Positions 51,086-60,479 are shown, counted from the first letter of the stretch. The stretch: 64,000 nucleotides of DNA from Herpetosiphon giganteus (GCF_016907925.1 NZ_JAFBCZ010000017.1:62001-126000); one strand, 5' to 3'. Notes: generated by a model from the letters alone, not told the origin. Program-made: numbers and translations.

Positions 51086-53326
51086 TTATTCGACGATCAA
51101 GGTTTCGTAGGCCGAGTAGACATTGCCATCAAAATCTTCGGCAAAGAAGCCAACCAAGTAGTTGCCTGCTGGCGCTGGCTCAAGCTTCCATGTAAAGTTA
51201 TCCGAGCCAAAGACGAAATCTTCGCCTTCGTAATTGACGAATTCGCTCTCGCCAGTTTGCTGCGATTCTTCGAGCCAAGTATCGAGCAGCACAAATTTAT
51301 CGCCGGGCTTGGGGTTGATTTCGCGTAACGAGCCGGTATCTTCCTTGCCCGTGTAGCCCAGCACTTGCACCAACTCGCCATTGCTGAACAACAACAAGGC
51401 GCGGCGGCTCTTTTTGCCTTTGGCAGTCGTATACATGCCTTCAACCGTGTAGGTTGCCTCTTCTGGCGATGCGCCATAATCTTCGGGACTGAACAAGGCT
51501 AAGCTGGATTGAGTTTCGTTCTGCATGGCAAACACTTGGGTGTCCCACTCGAACTCAATATCAATCGTCGAGGCCGCACCCCAATCGGGATAAAATACCC
51601 CGCCAATTTCACGGGTTTGCTCAGCATCAAGATAATCCATATCCAACACGCGAATTGCATCGGATTCTTGATCGTAGTAGCCGATGAAGATATAGACAAA
51701 GGCAATATTATCGCCAGTGATGCTGCTGTTGAGCACAACTGGCCGATCGAGGCTGGCGGTGGTGGATGAAAGCTGAATTGGCGCAACCGTAATTGGCTCA
51801 GCGCCAGGAGCTTCGACCTCGCCAACATCGACTGGCTCAGGCGTTGGCCGGCGTTCGATGGTGGCGGTTGGTTGTTCAACGGTGGTTGGCAAGGGCTTTT
51901 TGGCGTATTGGAAGGCCAAAAATTCATCCCACAGCGAATCATTAACGAAGCTTACTGCAACCGTGTTATACGATTTATAGCCAGCATCGGCGCTCGTGTA
52001 GAGCTTCGAATTGGGAAAGTGAATCGAAATGCCAGTTGCGCCAGCTTTTTCATCGCCATGTTTTTCTTCGATCAAGCTCTTGTCGATGGCCTTAATCAAG
52101 TCGTCGGCGGCTTTATTGACGCTTGGCACATTGACTTTTTGCTTGAGCAATTGGGCAAAGTGGCCAAGATCAATATAGGGCTTGGGCTGATCGCTATCAA
52201 AAACGCTCTCGAAGGCTTGGGTATAACGGCGGGCAGCAGCAATATCTTTGCGTTCGGCCTCGGCCAAGGTTATCACCAAGCGATCAAGGGCATCGATAAC
52301 CGCTGGCAATTTGCCCAAATCAACCGCCGTCAGCGTAATGGCCTTACGCTCTTGCACTAACACTTCTTCGGCAGAGACCTCGCCATCGAAGTCGTAGGTA
52401 CGCGAAACATACTTCGCCCGCGCATCGTCATCGAGAATTTGTTGATCTTGCTCGATGTAACTATCGACGATCGCCCGCGAAAGCTCAGCGCCATCAATCT
52501 CGGGGCTATCGGTTAGGCGACCAAGAATCGCGGCATAGGCCCAACCAAGCGATGGCTCGACCTCTTGCGAGGCCACTGCATAGCGGGCATAGGGCGCAAT
52601 CGCGCTATACACTTCAACATGGCTCATCAAACAGGCATCAAAGCCAATCAGTTCGAATTCGCCAATTCCGGTTTCGGCGATGATATGTTCAAAAGCTTCG
52701 CTCATTTCCATTAGAAACAGCATATCGCCAAAGCTCTCGGCCAAGGGAATATCGTGGCGACCCAAAGTTGAAGGTTCGGGGTCAGTCCAGCCACCAGGCC
52801 AGCCCGAGCCATGATCCGACATAATCAGCACATATTTATCCGAGGGATAGGCTTTGGCGGCCCATGTGACAAAATCGATCAAGGTATCGGCATCGGCCAT
52901 GTTTTGCTCGCCAAGGTCGGCAAGTTCCTTGGAGTTCATTTGCTCAAGGTTGTCGTCTTGTTCGATGTAAAAGCGTTTGGTGCTTGTCCAATCGCCATCG
53001 CCATCGTAGCCACCATCGTAGCGATCCATTTGGGCGACCACGCGCACCCGATCGGTCGAGCCAACCAATTCGGCCTCGTTGAGATCGTTGAGCATATCTT
53101 CCTCAAGAATCTCATCGTCGGCATCGGAGTAGAGCATAATCAGCCAGGTCTGATCATCGCGGCCAGCGGCGGTGCGGGTTGGGGCGGCAGGTGTGGCTTG
53201 GCCAGCAATCGGAGTGCGTTTTGCCACCGGAGTTGGTTCGGAGAGATCGGCACAAGCGGCTAAGAGCAAGAGTAAAACGAAGCTAAAACGCGTCAAACGC
53301 CAGCGTCGCGGCGCAATCTGCTGCAT
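51086..53326 (-). CDS. Clostripain-family (C11) cysteine peptidase, lipoprotein
   Basis: 746 residues, AGGAGT upstream. Lipoprotein signal with LLAAC lipobox (Cys25), then a Thr-Pro linker. The caspase-like domain contains TWLIMLYSDADDEILEEDML, the catalytic His in VLIMSDHGSGWPGGW, and catalytic Cys in LIGFDACLMSHVEV, the C11 dyad. After residue ~470 comes another linker and a ~220-residue beta-rich C-terminal domain. Likely a surface-anchored Arg/Lys-specific protease, activated by autocleavage in known members. Convergent with VCBS paralogue 2. Confidence 0.92.
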   Translation of the reverse strand: MQQIAPRRWRLTRFSFVLLLLLAACADLSEPTPVAKRTPIAGQATPAAPTRTAAGRDDQTWLIMLYSDADDEILEEDMLNDLNEAELVGSTDRVRVVAQMDRYDGGYDGDGDWTSTKRFYIEQDDNLEQMNSKELADLGEQNMADADTLIDFVTWAAKAYPSDKYVLIMSDHGSGWPGGWTDPEPSTLGRHDIPLAESFGDMLFLMEMSEAFEHIIAETGIGEFELIGFDACLMSHVEVYSAIAPYARYAVASQEVEPSLGWAYAAILGRLTDSPEIDGAELSRAIVDSYIEQDQQILDDDARAKYVSRTYDFDGEVSAEEVLVQERKAITLTAVDLGKLPAVIDALDRLVITLAEAERKDIAAARRYTQAFESVFDSDQPKPYIDLGHFAQLLKQKVNVPSVNKAADDLIKAIDKSLIEEKHGDEKAGATGISIHFPNSKLYTSADAGYKSYNTVAVSFVNDSLWDEFLAFQYAKKPLPTTVEQPTATIERRPTPEPVDVGEVEAPGAEPITVAPIQLSSTTASLDRPVVLNSSITGDNIAFVYIFIGYYDQESDAIRVLDMDYLDAEQTREIGGVFYPDWGAASTIDIEFEWDTQVFAMQNETQSSLALFSPEDYGASPEEATYTVEGMYTTAKGKKSRRALLLFSNGELVQVLGYTGKEDTGSLREINPKPGDKFVLLDTWLEESQQTGESEFVNYEGEDFVFGSDNFTWKLEPAPAGNYLVGFFAEDFDGNVYSAYETLIVE

Positions 53327-53382
53327 ACAACACTCCTACAAAGTGCAAAAATCGGCGAGTATATCCAATAGTGAACTGATAC

Positions 53383-53574
53383 TTATTCGTTGTCGTTGCC
53401 ACTTGGGCGGCGGCGTTTGCGCAAGGTAATATGTTCGTCTGCTTCCTTGGCTGGGCGGCGATCGCGCGGCTCGCTTGCATGATCAAGTTGATCGTCGGCA
53501 TTACTGGTTTGAGCTTTTTTCAGCCCATCTTCGGTTGCTTCGCGAACTTTTTTCGCAATGTCTTCAGGCTTCAT
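53383..53574 (-). CDS. Small highly charged protein
   Basis: 63 residues from ATG 53574 (AAAAGGAG at good spacing). MKPEDIAKKVREATEDGLKK followed by a disordered Asp/Arg/Lys tail. Function unknown; perhaps a small nucleoid or ribosome-associated protein. 56 bases upstream of the clostripain gene in the same direction, so possibly co-transcribed. Confidence 0.6.
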   Translation of the reverse strand: MKPEDIAKKVREATEDGLKKAQTSNADDQLDHASEPRDRRPAKEADEHITLRKRRRPSGNDNE

Positions 53575-53675
53575 CAAAGAACTCCTTTTAACGATTAAAG
53601 TGCCTAGTAGATAGAGCATCGTGACGCAGATTTATTGCAGTTGGGGCATGCTTGGATTATACCATCGCTTGCTGC

Positions 53676-53865
53676 TAGAATCTGGTTATTGGGTTAAAGA
53701 TTGTCTAATCCCCTCACTTCCTAGAACCCGCTCCCGTCGAACGAGCGCGGAGGGAACCACGCGATGTATGCTCCCCTCGCCCGCGTTCAGTGGGAGCGGG
53801 GCTGGGGGTGAGGACATGCCCGTAGTTGCCAATCTAATCCCATTACAGTTAGAATCTGGTTATTG
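53676..53865. mobile_element. Dispersed palindromic element (family B) between 16-base direct repeats
   Basis: TAGAATCTGGTTATTG at 53676-53691 recurs perfectly at 53850-53865. Between them are inverted CCTCAC/GTGAGG ends and GC-rich palindromes that match the 28.8-kb and 13.2-kb copies. The direct repeats look like a target-site duplication or short tandem duplication around the insert. Confidence 0.6.
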
Positions 53866-53892
53866 AGCAAACAGAAAAGGAGAGATGCTGCT

Positions 53893-55374
53893 ATGGAGAA
53901 CTCACAATCCATCAGTTCGATCGCGCGCTTGATTTTTGAGCGTTGGGATACAACCGACCTTCAGTTGAGCGAACAGGAGCGCCAACAGCTGTTGCACTGT
54001 ATTCAGATTGATTATTCCTTCAATCCAGCAATCATCGCCAAGCTTAATCGGCATATTTTGGCCTACCCACCGCCAGCGATCGACCGCCAATGGTTGCGCA
54101 TGATTGATACTCGGTTGGTTGCTTTGATGCAGGCTGCTGATTCGTTCGAGGCCAAACGTCAGCTTGCAGGCTCTTTAAGCAACATCGTTACGCTGCTCAT
54201 TCCACTGGTTTATTTTGATGAAATTCTCAAGCTTCAGGTGTATGATGATTTCCTTGTGGCGCAGATAGAAGTAACATTTCTGTATCGCTTAGCAATTCCC
54301 CGCAGTGTTCGTGAGGCCGAACGCATGTATACGGCCATTTTAGCCATGCCAATGGTCTATCAGTACACTACCTTGGCTGGGAGTCAGCTGATTCCCCAAC
54401 CATTTAAAGCCCAATTCTGCTTTGTGATCCTTTTTCTGCGGCCAGCTGTTCCCGAATCAGACCTTTGGCGCTTTCAAAAGGCGTGTTTGGAAAACTGCCC
54501 ACGCTATTTGCTCGATTATCCAACAACTTTCCAAGCGGGCTATTCTTCACGCCCAGCCTTTTGGATGGGATATAACGTCGACGAACCAAATTTTCAGGCG
54601 CTTATTGCTGAACGGGGAAGTGCCGAGGTACGCCGTAATCTTATCCATGCTCAGGCGTATACGGCTTCGCGGGTAGCGGCGGCAGTGGCGCTAGCTGAAC
54701 CAGTTGCGTTGCCACGCCCCCAAAAACAGCCGATTCTGCCAGCCCAAGCATCACTAATCGAGTTGCTTGCTGAATTCGAACACTTCCTTGCCCAGTATGC
54801 ACCTGATCGCTATGCCCAACTTGAGCCTGGAATCAGCGAGGCCCAACTTGAACAACTCAACGCTTTGCTTGCGCCCTTGCACCTGCCCGACGATGTAGCG
54901 ACGCTCTATCGCTGGCATAATGGCACAACGCATGGTGCTACTTTGTTTGGGCATCTCGATTTTCTGCCACTGCAAGAGGCGCTGGCTCGTTATCGCGAGT
55001 ATAACGAGCTTGGCCTTGAATTTCCATGGTGTACAGTGTGGTTTCCAATTTGTGAAAGCTATGACAGGCGCTTAATTGCCCTTGTTGAGCAAGCCAGTGA
55101 TCATGCGCCAGTGTTCTGGAACGATTCGCATGATCCAACCATTGCGGTTGATTATTCATCGATCACTACAATGATGGCGACCTACCTTGCAGCCTATCAA
55201 ACAGGCGTGATTGCGATCGATCCAGCAGGTTGGTGGAGCTGTGACGATGAAGGCTTAGCAGCGCTGCGTGCTATCCACGATTCACCAGCGCATGACCAGC
55301 GCATCAGCTATGACATCTATGAGCCTGAGGATTGGCCAGCAGCATGGCAACCCTATGCAATTGGCGAACGCTAA
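53893..55374 (+). CDS. SMI1/KNR4-domain protein with unknown N-terminal half
   Basis: 493 residues from ATG 53893 (AAAGGAG 10 bases before). Residues ~300-460 form an SMI1/KNR4 domain: YAQLEPGISEAQLEQLNALL, then LPDDVATLYRWHNGTTHG and the FPICESYDRRLIAL strand. SMI1 domains are common toxin-immunity modules and glucan-related proteins in bacteria. The first ~290 residues are helical and not recognised. No toxin gene is adjacent. Confidence 0.75.
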   Translation: MENSQSISSIARLIFERWDTTDLQLSEQERQQLLHCIQIDYSFNPAIIAKLNRHILAYPPPAIDRQWLRMIDTRLVALMQAADSFEAKRQLAGSLSNIVTLLIPLVYFDEILKLQVYDDFLVAQIEVTFLYRLAIPRSVREAERMYTAILAMPMVYQYTTLAGSQLIPQPFKAQFCFVILFLRPAVPESDLWRFQKACLENCPRYLLDYPTTFQAGYSSRPAFWMGYNVDEPNFQALIAERGSAEVRRNLIHAQAYTASRVAAAVALAEPVALPRPQKQPILPAQASLIELLAEFEHFLAQYAPDRYAQLEPGISEAQLEQLNALLAPLHLPDDVATLYRWHNGTTHGATLFGHLDFLPLQEALARYREYNELGLEFPWCTVWFPICESYDRRLIALVEQASDHAPVFWNDSHDPTIAVDYSSITTMMATYLAAYQTGVIAIDPAGWWSCDDEGLAALRAIHDSPAHDQRISYDIYEPEDWPAAWQPYAIGER

Positions 55375-55407
55375 TAAACATTAGGGCTAGTAACTGGGCC
55401 TAAAAGT

Positions 55408-55444
55408 AGAACGCACTATGCATTTAATCAGCATAGTGCGTTCT
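55408..55444. terminator. Bidirectional hairpin between SMI1 and MFS genes
   Basis: 14-pair stem AGAACGCACTATGC / GCATAGTGCGTTCT, 9-base loop; TTTT shortly after on the minus side. Confidence 0.65.
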
Positions 55445-55467
55445 GCTGGATTTGAGGTTGGCCTTTA

Positions 55468-56691
55468 TTACAAATGCTTTGCTTCTATATTGCTGGCCAT
55501 GCCTGTGGGCTTTTGAACCCGCACTGCTACGATATACACGCCAATCATCACAGCATAGACAACGAGCAAACAGATTGGGATGATTTCGAGCGAGATGTAG
55601 CGGGCCAGCACGCCCAAAAGGGTGGGGATGACCGCCATGCCAAAGCCAGTTGCAGTCATTTGCATGCCGATGGTATTGGCTGCATGGTGGTCACCCACCC
55701 GAGTTTTAGTGCCCGACATCAGCGCCGGAAAGATCGGCGCGATTGCGATGCCGATGATTGCCACCGCAATTACGTTCGCGAGCGGCGAGGGATTCCAGAG
55801 CAACAACGCTGCACCGAGCAAAGCGCCAGTTAAGCCACCAAGCACTAACCGATGAAATCCTAAACGAGTGGCGATTAGGCCAGCGACAATCCGCCCGATG
55901 GTAAAACTAAACCAATAGCTCCCAGCAAAAAAGCCCGCCAACGTTGGCTCCACGCCGCGCGATTCGGTTAGCAAACTGTAGGCCCATGTGCCAAGCGACG
56001 ATTCAGCGCCAACATAGAGGAAAAACAGCATAATGCTGAGCCAAACATGGGGTTGACGCAAGGTTGTGCTCATTGGCGTTTTATAGTCGGTCAAGCGAAT
56101 TTCCGGCTCGGCGCTTGCTGCCGCAGCATGGCGGCTCCACATGGGGCTGGTCAGGGCAAAACAAAGCGCCAAGCCAATTTGGAAGCAGCCGACCACCAAA
56201 TAGCCAAAGCGCCATGTATTGAGGTTTGCAAGCCCCAAGGTCATGATGATTGGGCCGAGCGTTACCCCAACGCCCCAGCTTGCATGCAGCCATTGCATCA
56301 GGCCTTCGCTAAAATGGGCTGCTACATAGGTATTGAGGCCAGCATCGATCGCGCCAGCACCCATGCCAGCGATGATCCCAAGCGCCGCCATCATCCACCA
56401 TGCAGGCACAAGGGTATAGCCAATTAATGCAACTCCAGTCAGCAAACAACTAATAGCCAGCATCCGGCCTACGCCCAGCCGTACCAACAATTTGCCGCTG
56501 AGGAAGGTCGAACCCATATAGCCAATAACCGATGCATTCAAAAATAAACCAATCGCATCGATTGGCTGAGCAAAGCTAGCTCGAATCGAGGGCCAGCCAA
56601 CTCCCAATAGCCCATCGGGCAACCCAAGCGCTACAAAGGCAATAAATGCGAGGAGAATCAGGCCAAGATTGGCCGTCCGTTGGATCTTCAC
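55468..56691 (-). CDS. MFS transporter, 12-helix (FucP/YbjJ-like)
   Basis: 407 residues, GTG start at 56691 preceded by AAAGGAT. Twelve hydrophobic helices; FVALGLPDGLLGVGWPSIRA and GAGAIDAGLNTYVAAHFSEG are typical of the sugar/unknown-substrate FHS group. Substrate not readable. Confidence 0.88.
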   Translation of the reverse strand: MKIQRTANLGLILLAFIAFVALGLPDGLLGVGWPSIRASFAQPIDAIGLFLNASVIGYMGSTFLSGKLLVRLGVGRMLAISCLLTGVALIGYTLVPAWWMMAALGIIAGMGAGAIDAGLNTYVAAHFSEGLMQWLHASWGVGVTLGPIIMTLGLANLNTWRFGYLVVGCFQIGLALCFALTSPMWSRHAAAASAEPEIRLTDYKTPMSTTLRQPHVWLSIMLFFLYVGAESSLGTWAYSLLTESRGVEPTLAGFFAGSYWFSFTIGRIVAGLIATRLGFHRLVLGGLTGALLGAALLLWNPSPLANVIAVAIIGIAIAPIFPALMSGTKTRVGDHHAANTIGMQMTATGFGMAVIPTLLGVLARYISLEIIPICLLVVYAVMIGVYIVAVRVQKPTGMASNIEAKHL

Positions 56692-57088
56692 AGCATATCC
56701 TTTCGAACTGCAATCGAATCTGCTTTATCACCAGCGTGGCGGGACTGATCACCCTGATGAGTTGCAACACCAATTCACAATTAACCCCCAGCATTGGGTG
56801 GGTAATTCGTGGCTCTTGGCGTGCGCTGGCCATCATAGCCGATAACCGCCGATTAAATGTAGCAGAAAGCAATATCGATTCAGTAATCACTAGCACTAAG
56901 GCTTGGAGCGCATAAGCAGAAATACCGTTGCTGACGTATTTCAGGGTTGCAGATCAAACGGTTTTGCGCGATGATAGCTACAAAATAGCATAGATGTTCG
57001 ATTAGTGCTATGCATGGTGGGTAATCTAGCGTAAGACTGATATGAACTTGCAGCGCAGCGGCTGCCGATTCGGAAAGGAATCTGATTT
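56692..57088. other. 397-base divergent region before alpha/beta hydrolase
   Basis: No supported gene; short plus-strand readings here have no ribosome sites. Contains GGAAAGG just before the hydrolase start. Confidence 0.6.
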
Positions 57089-57886
57089 ATGGCTGATTCA
57101 AACGTAGTTCAAGGCCAATACGCCGAGCTTAACGGACTGAAGCTCTACTATGAAGTTCATGGGAGCGGCGCGCCGCTCTTTTTGCTGCACGGCGGCGCTA
57201 ACCCCAGCGATACCTTCGGGCCGACGTTGACAGAACTTGCCAAGACGCACCAAGTGTTTGCTGTGCATTTGCAGGGCCATGGCCACACGCCCGATATTGA
57301 TCGACCGCTGCGCCGTGAGTTTATGGCCGCTGATGTGGCAGCGCTGATCGAGCTGTTGGGGCTTAACCAAGCACTGGTAATGGGCTATTCGATGGGAGCT
57401 GCGGTGGCGTTACAGTTGGCGATTCAGCATCCTGCGCTCGTGCGGCGCTTGGTACTGGTCTCAACGCCCATGCGCCGCGCCGATGCCTATCCAGAGGCGA
57501 TTGCTAGCTTTGACAATATGAGTGCTAGTGCACCACAGATCGGTGCGGCCTTGCAACAGTCGCCGTTGGCGCAGCTCTACCCTGCGGTCGATTGGACGCG
57601 GCTCTTTACCAAGCTAGGCGAGATGGTAGCCCAAGACTATGATTGGTCGGATGCGGTGGCGGCACTGCCGATGCCCGTGATGTTGGTCTTTGCTGATGCA
57701 GACTGCTGGCGGCCTGAGGGTATTGTTGCGTTCTACCGTCAGTTGGGTGGTGGCCAACGCGATGGCGGCATGGATGGTTCTGGTCGGCCAGCTGGCCAGC
57801 TAGCGATTGTGCCTGGCACAACCCATTACACGCTGATGGCAACACCGCTTGTCGCCCAGCTCGTCGCCCCATTTTTATTGGCGTAG
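57089..57886 (+). CDS. Alpha/beta hydrolase
   Basis: 265 residues. Oxyanion motif LLHGGANPSDTFG, nucleophile elbow GYSMG (Ser near residue 105), acid in VFADADCW, and His in PGTTHYT complete the triad. Esterase/lactonase-like; substrate unknown. Noticeably more GC-rich than most neighbours, as are the next two genes. Confidence 0.9.
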   Translation: MADSNVVQGQYAELNGLKLYYEVHGSGAPLFLLHGGANPSDTFGPTLTELAKTHQVFAVHLQGHGHTPDIDRPLRREFMAADVAALIELLGLNQALVMGYSMGAAVALQLAIQHPALVRRLVLVSTPMRRADAYPEAIASFDNMSASAPQIGAALQQSPLAQLYPAVDWTRLFTKLGEMVAQDYDWSDAVAALPMPVMLVFADADCWRPEGIVAFYRQLGGGQRDGGMDGSGRPAGQLAIVPGTTHYTLMATPLVAQLVAPFLLA

Positions 57887-57904
57887 CGTTAAGCTTGTAA
57901 TGCT

Positions 57905-57936
57905 TATGGCTGATCATTGCCATATGATCAGCCATA
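57905..57936. terminator. Hairpin after the hydrolase gene
   Basis: TATGGCTGATCAT / ATGATCAGCCATA stem of 13 pairs, 6-base loop; no U-tract. Confidence 0.5.
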
Positions 57937-58048
57937 GATCGATTGCTGAATTGGATGCACCTAAATCCGCTGCTCTACCATCAATGGTTTGGCGAAACTC
58001 GCACCACTTGAGCATCGGCTAGGTTCTGACCAGCGTGATTGATCGGCG

Positions 58049-58405
58049 TTAGCGTTGCAGCATGAGTATGAGCATCCACCCATAACTACCAGCCAGGACG
58101 ATGCTGGCGATTAGATAGCCGTCCCAGCGCCAAGCACGCTGGCGATAGGTGGCGATGCTATCGATCCCCAGTGCTATGAGCATGATGATGGCCCCGATAC
58201 TCCACGGCAAGATGGTATCGACACTCGGGTGGTAGACACGATAGCGGGGAATATCAACTCCCTGTTCGAGTGCCCATATTGCCCGTTGAACCTCCCGCCA
58301 GATAATCCAGCTACTGATAGCTATGCTGCTCAGCGCTATGCCTAGGCGCATGCGATATGGCAGCCAAGCACGGTGTAGCTGGCGATTGAGCTGATTGTGT
58401 TGCAT
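58049..58405 (-). CDS. Three-helix membrane protein, unknown
   Basis: 118 residues from ATG 58405 (GGAGCGAGT before; upstream ATG 58450 less likely). Hydrophobic helices near residues 20-38, 66-83, and 95-114. Follows the envelope protein gene at 58457 closely and may be co-expressed with it. Not recognised. Confidence 0.6.
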   Translation of the reverse strand: MQHNQLNRQLHRAWLPYRMRLGIALSSIAISSWIIWREVQRAIWALEQGVDIPRYRVYHPSVDTILPWSIGAIIMLIALGIDSIATYRQRAWRWDGYLIASIVLAGSYGWMLILMLQR

Positions 58406-58456
58406 ACTCGCTCCAACGAAGTGGGTGCTCGCGGAATGTCGAACACCCAAAATACC

Positions 58457-59134
58457 TTATGGCCGAGGCCATCCCCGAAAATAGAGTGGGATGGGTGAGA
58501 TTGGGTTTTTCATGATGAATTGATCTGATCCTGAAAAAGTCAGTTCAAACGGTGGAAGCGCATCGTCTGCCCTAGAGCGCCTATGGACGAAGATGCGCGA
58601 TCCCTCTTGGGTCCAGTGGTCGGTACCTTCAGTACAACGGTCGTTGGTACAGCGTGTCGCTACGCTGCCATCGACCGCAAACGTCATCACTGAGTCATCA
58701 TCATTAATCCAAGGCATGTGCCACTCGTGCTCAAGTAAGGCCTGCCGAATCTGATTTGGATCATCAAGGGGCGGGGCTGGTTGCCAGCGAACCCAGCGGA
58801 TAGTCGCTTTGTTTGGTTGGCTAATCTGCAATTCATCGCCTACGATCTGCCATGTTGCTTCCAATATGACGGGATCGATCCGTTCCTCTGACCCATTGAT
58901 CAGCAGCAGGTGATTGTTTGGTTGTGTATCCCAGAGGAGCGGAATGACAAACTCTCGCTCAACGGTGATTCGGGTCGTCCCTGTGCCATCTGGATTCAAG
59001 GTCATGGCTGTGGAACTGCGAACCCAATCGCCGACCAAGGGATGCTGGTGGGTGGCTATGGATGTGATGATAGTTAAACATACAAGGGTAAGTCCTGCTA
59101 ATCCAAGGGCAATGTTGATCAAACGCCGCAGCAT
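58457..59134 (-). CDS. Membrane-anchored beta-rich protein (lipocalin-like)
   Basis: 225 residues, AGGAGG upstream. One N-terminal helix, then two segments with the HPLVGDWVRSSTAMTLNPDG / WTQEGSRIFVHRR pattern found in 'x-G-x-W' beta-barrel domains. Extracytoplasmic; function unknown. Confidence 0.6.
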   Translation of the reverse strand: MLRRLINIALGLAGLTLVCLTIITSIATHQHPLVGDWVRSSTAMTLNPDGTGTTRITVEREFVIPLLWDTQPNNHLLLINGSEERIDPVILEATWQIVGDELQISQPNKATIRWVRWQPAPPLDDPNQIRQALLEHEWHMPWINDDDSVMTFAVDGSVATRCTNDRCTEGTDHWTQEGSRIFVHRRSRADDALPPFELTFSGSDQFIMKNPISPIPLYFRGWPRP

Positions 59135-59370
59135 AGAGCCTCCTGCATGATCACGAGTGTTGGATGAGCCTAGCGTGATCGTGTTACACCAGCGTTACAA
59201 CTAGCGAACTCTCCGTTATGCTGCCGAATAACTATCCCAAAAAATACAATTCAAAAGCTTGACATTTGTAAAAATTTACTTAAAGTAGTGTTTGTAATTT
59301 CATTGAATTTATTAACATTCTAACCAATGATGAAATCACCAGCGTGTTTTTCTACAGTTTGGAGGATGGT

Positions 59371-60399
59371 ATGGCGCGGATTCAAGCTCAACGCATGATC
59401 ATTGGCCTGTGGTTGGTGGTGGCTTTGCTGCTGGCTTCGGCTTTGCTGGTTGCCAAAAGCAATGCTCAAATCAGCAATCCATGGGCGTTGCGCACTGGTC
59501 GGGCGACCCATTATGACCCAACGGTTGGTATGGGCAATTGTAGCTTGCCGCTACCCAGCGATCTGCTTGTGGCGGCAATCAATACCAGCGATTATGGCTT
59601 GGCCGATTATTGCGGAGCCTCTGTGACCGTCAATGGGCCACGCGGCAGCGTTACCGTCAAAATTATCGATCGTTGCCCTGGTTGCGTGGTTGGCGGCATT
59701 GACCTTAGCCCGCAAGCATTCGAGCGAATTGCCGCGCTTGAGGCTGGGAATGTGCCAATTACATGGCAATTAATCAGCGCGCCTAATCTGAGTGGCCAGC
59801 TAATTTACAATTACAAAGAAGGGAGTAGCCAATGGTGGGCTGGGGTTCAAGTGCGCAATCATCGCAATGCAATTGCCAAATTTGAGTTTCGCAATCCGCA
59901 AGGGATTTTTCAAGCTGTCGAGCGGGCACATTATAACTATTTTCTGGTGCCTGGCGGCATGGGCATTGGCCCCTTCACGTTTCGGATTACTGATGTCTAT
60001 GGCAATGTTGTGACCGATAGCAATATTCCGTTGCGCGCTGAAGGCGATGTGGCTGGCAATCAGCAATTTCCCTATGTACCAAGCCCAAGCAGCACCAACA
60101 CGCCAACAAGTATGCCGACCAACTCACCAACTCCGCTGGCAACCAAGCTTCCAACGAGCACTAACACCCCAATTCCAACAGCAATTCCCGCGAGTGCTAC
60201 CCCAACCCTCGTGCCGACCATGGCCCCGCCATCGCCAACCGCAACCCAACATGGAATTAATGCTTGGCAGGCCTACACCAGCTATAGCGTTGGCAGCCTT
60301 GTCCAACATAATGGCATTCGCTATCGCTGTATTCAAGCGCACACCTCATTGCCCGGCTGGGAACCGCAGATTGTGCCAGCGCTTTGGCAACCAATTTAA
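59371..60399 (+). CDS. Secreted bacterial expansin-like protein with C-terminal chitin-binding module
   Basis: 342 residues from ATG 59371 (GGAGG before). Signal peptide, then residues ~40-150: GRATHYDPTVGMGNCSLP, DRCPGCVVGGIDLSPQAFE, the double-psi beta-barrel of expansins, with the conserved Asp in HYD and GIDLS. Residues ~150-245 resemble the expansin D2/CBM63 domain (WWAGVQVRNHRNAI). A Thr-Pro linker follows, then ~45 residues matching a CBM5/12 chitin- or cellulose-binding module (AWQAYTSYSVGSLVQHNGI). Loosens plant or fungal polysaccharide without hydrolysis. Confidence 0.85.
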   Translation: MARIQAQRMIIGLWLVVALLLASALLVAKSNAQISNPWALRTGRATHYDPTVGMGNCSLPLPSDLLVAAINTSDYGLADYCGASVTVNGPRGSVTVKIIDRCPGCVVGGIDLSPQAFERIAALEAGNVPITWQLISAPNLSGQLIYNYKEGSSQWWAGVQVRNHRNAIAKFEFRNPQGIFQAVERAHYNYFLVPGGMGIGPFTFRITDVYGNVVTDSNIPLRAEGDVAGNQQFPYVPSPSSTNTPTSMPTNSPTPLATKLPTSTNTPIPTAIPASATPTLVPTMAPPSPTATQHGINAWQAYTSYSVGSLVQHNGIRYRCIQAHTSLPGWEPQIVPALWQPI

Positions 60400-60479
60400 G
60401 CGCGTAAAAACTTCATGCTTGTTGCACCTGCTGCTAGTATAAAAGCAGCTTGGCTGACTTGAACATGGAGTTTGTTGCG

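Noticed and set aside
59259-59287. Promoter for the expansin gene (TTGACA with 17-base spacer)
   Set aside because: The -35 is good, but AAAGTA is a poor -10; left uncalled.
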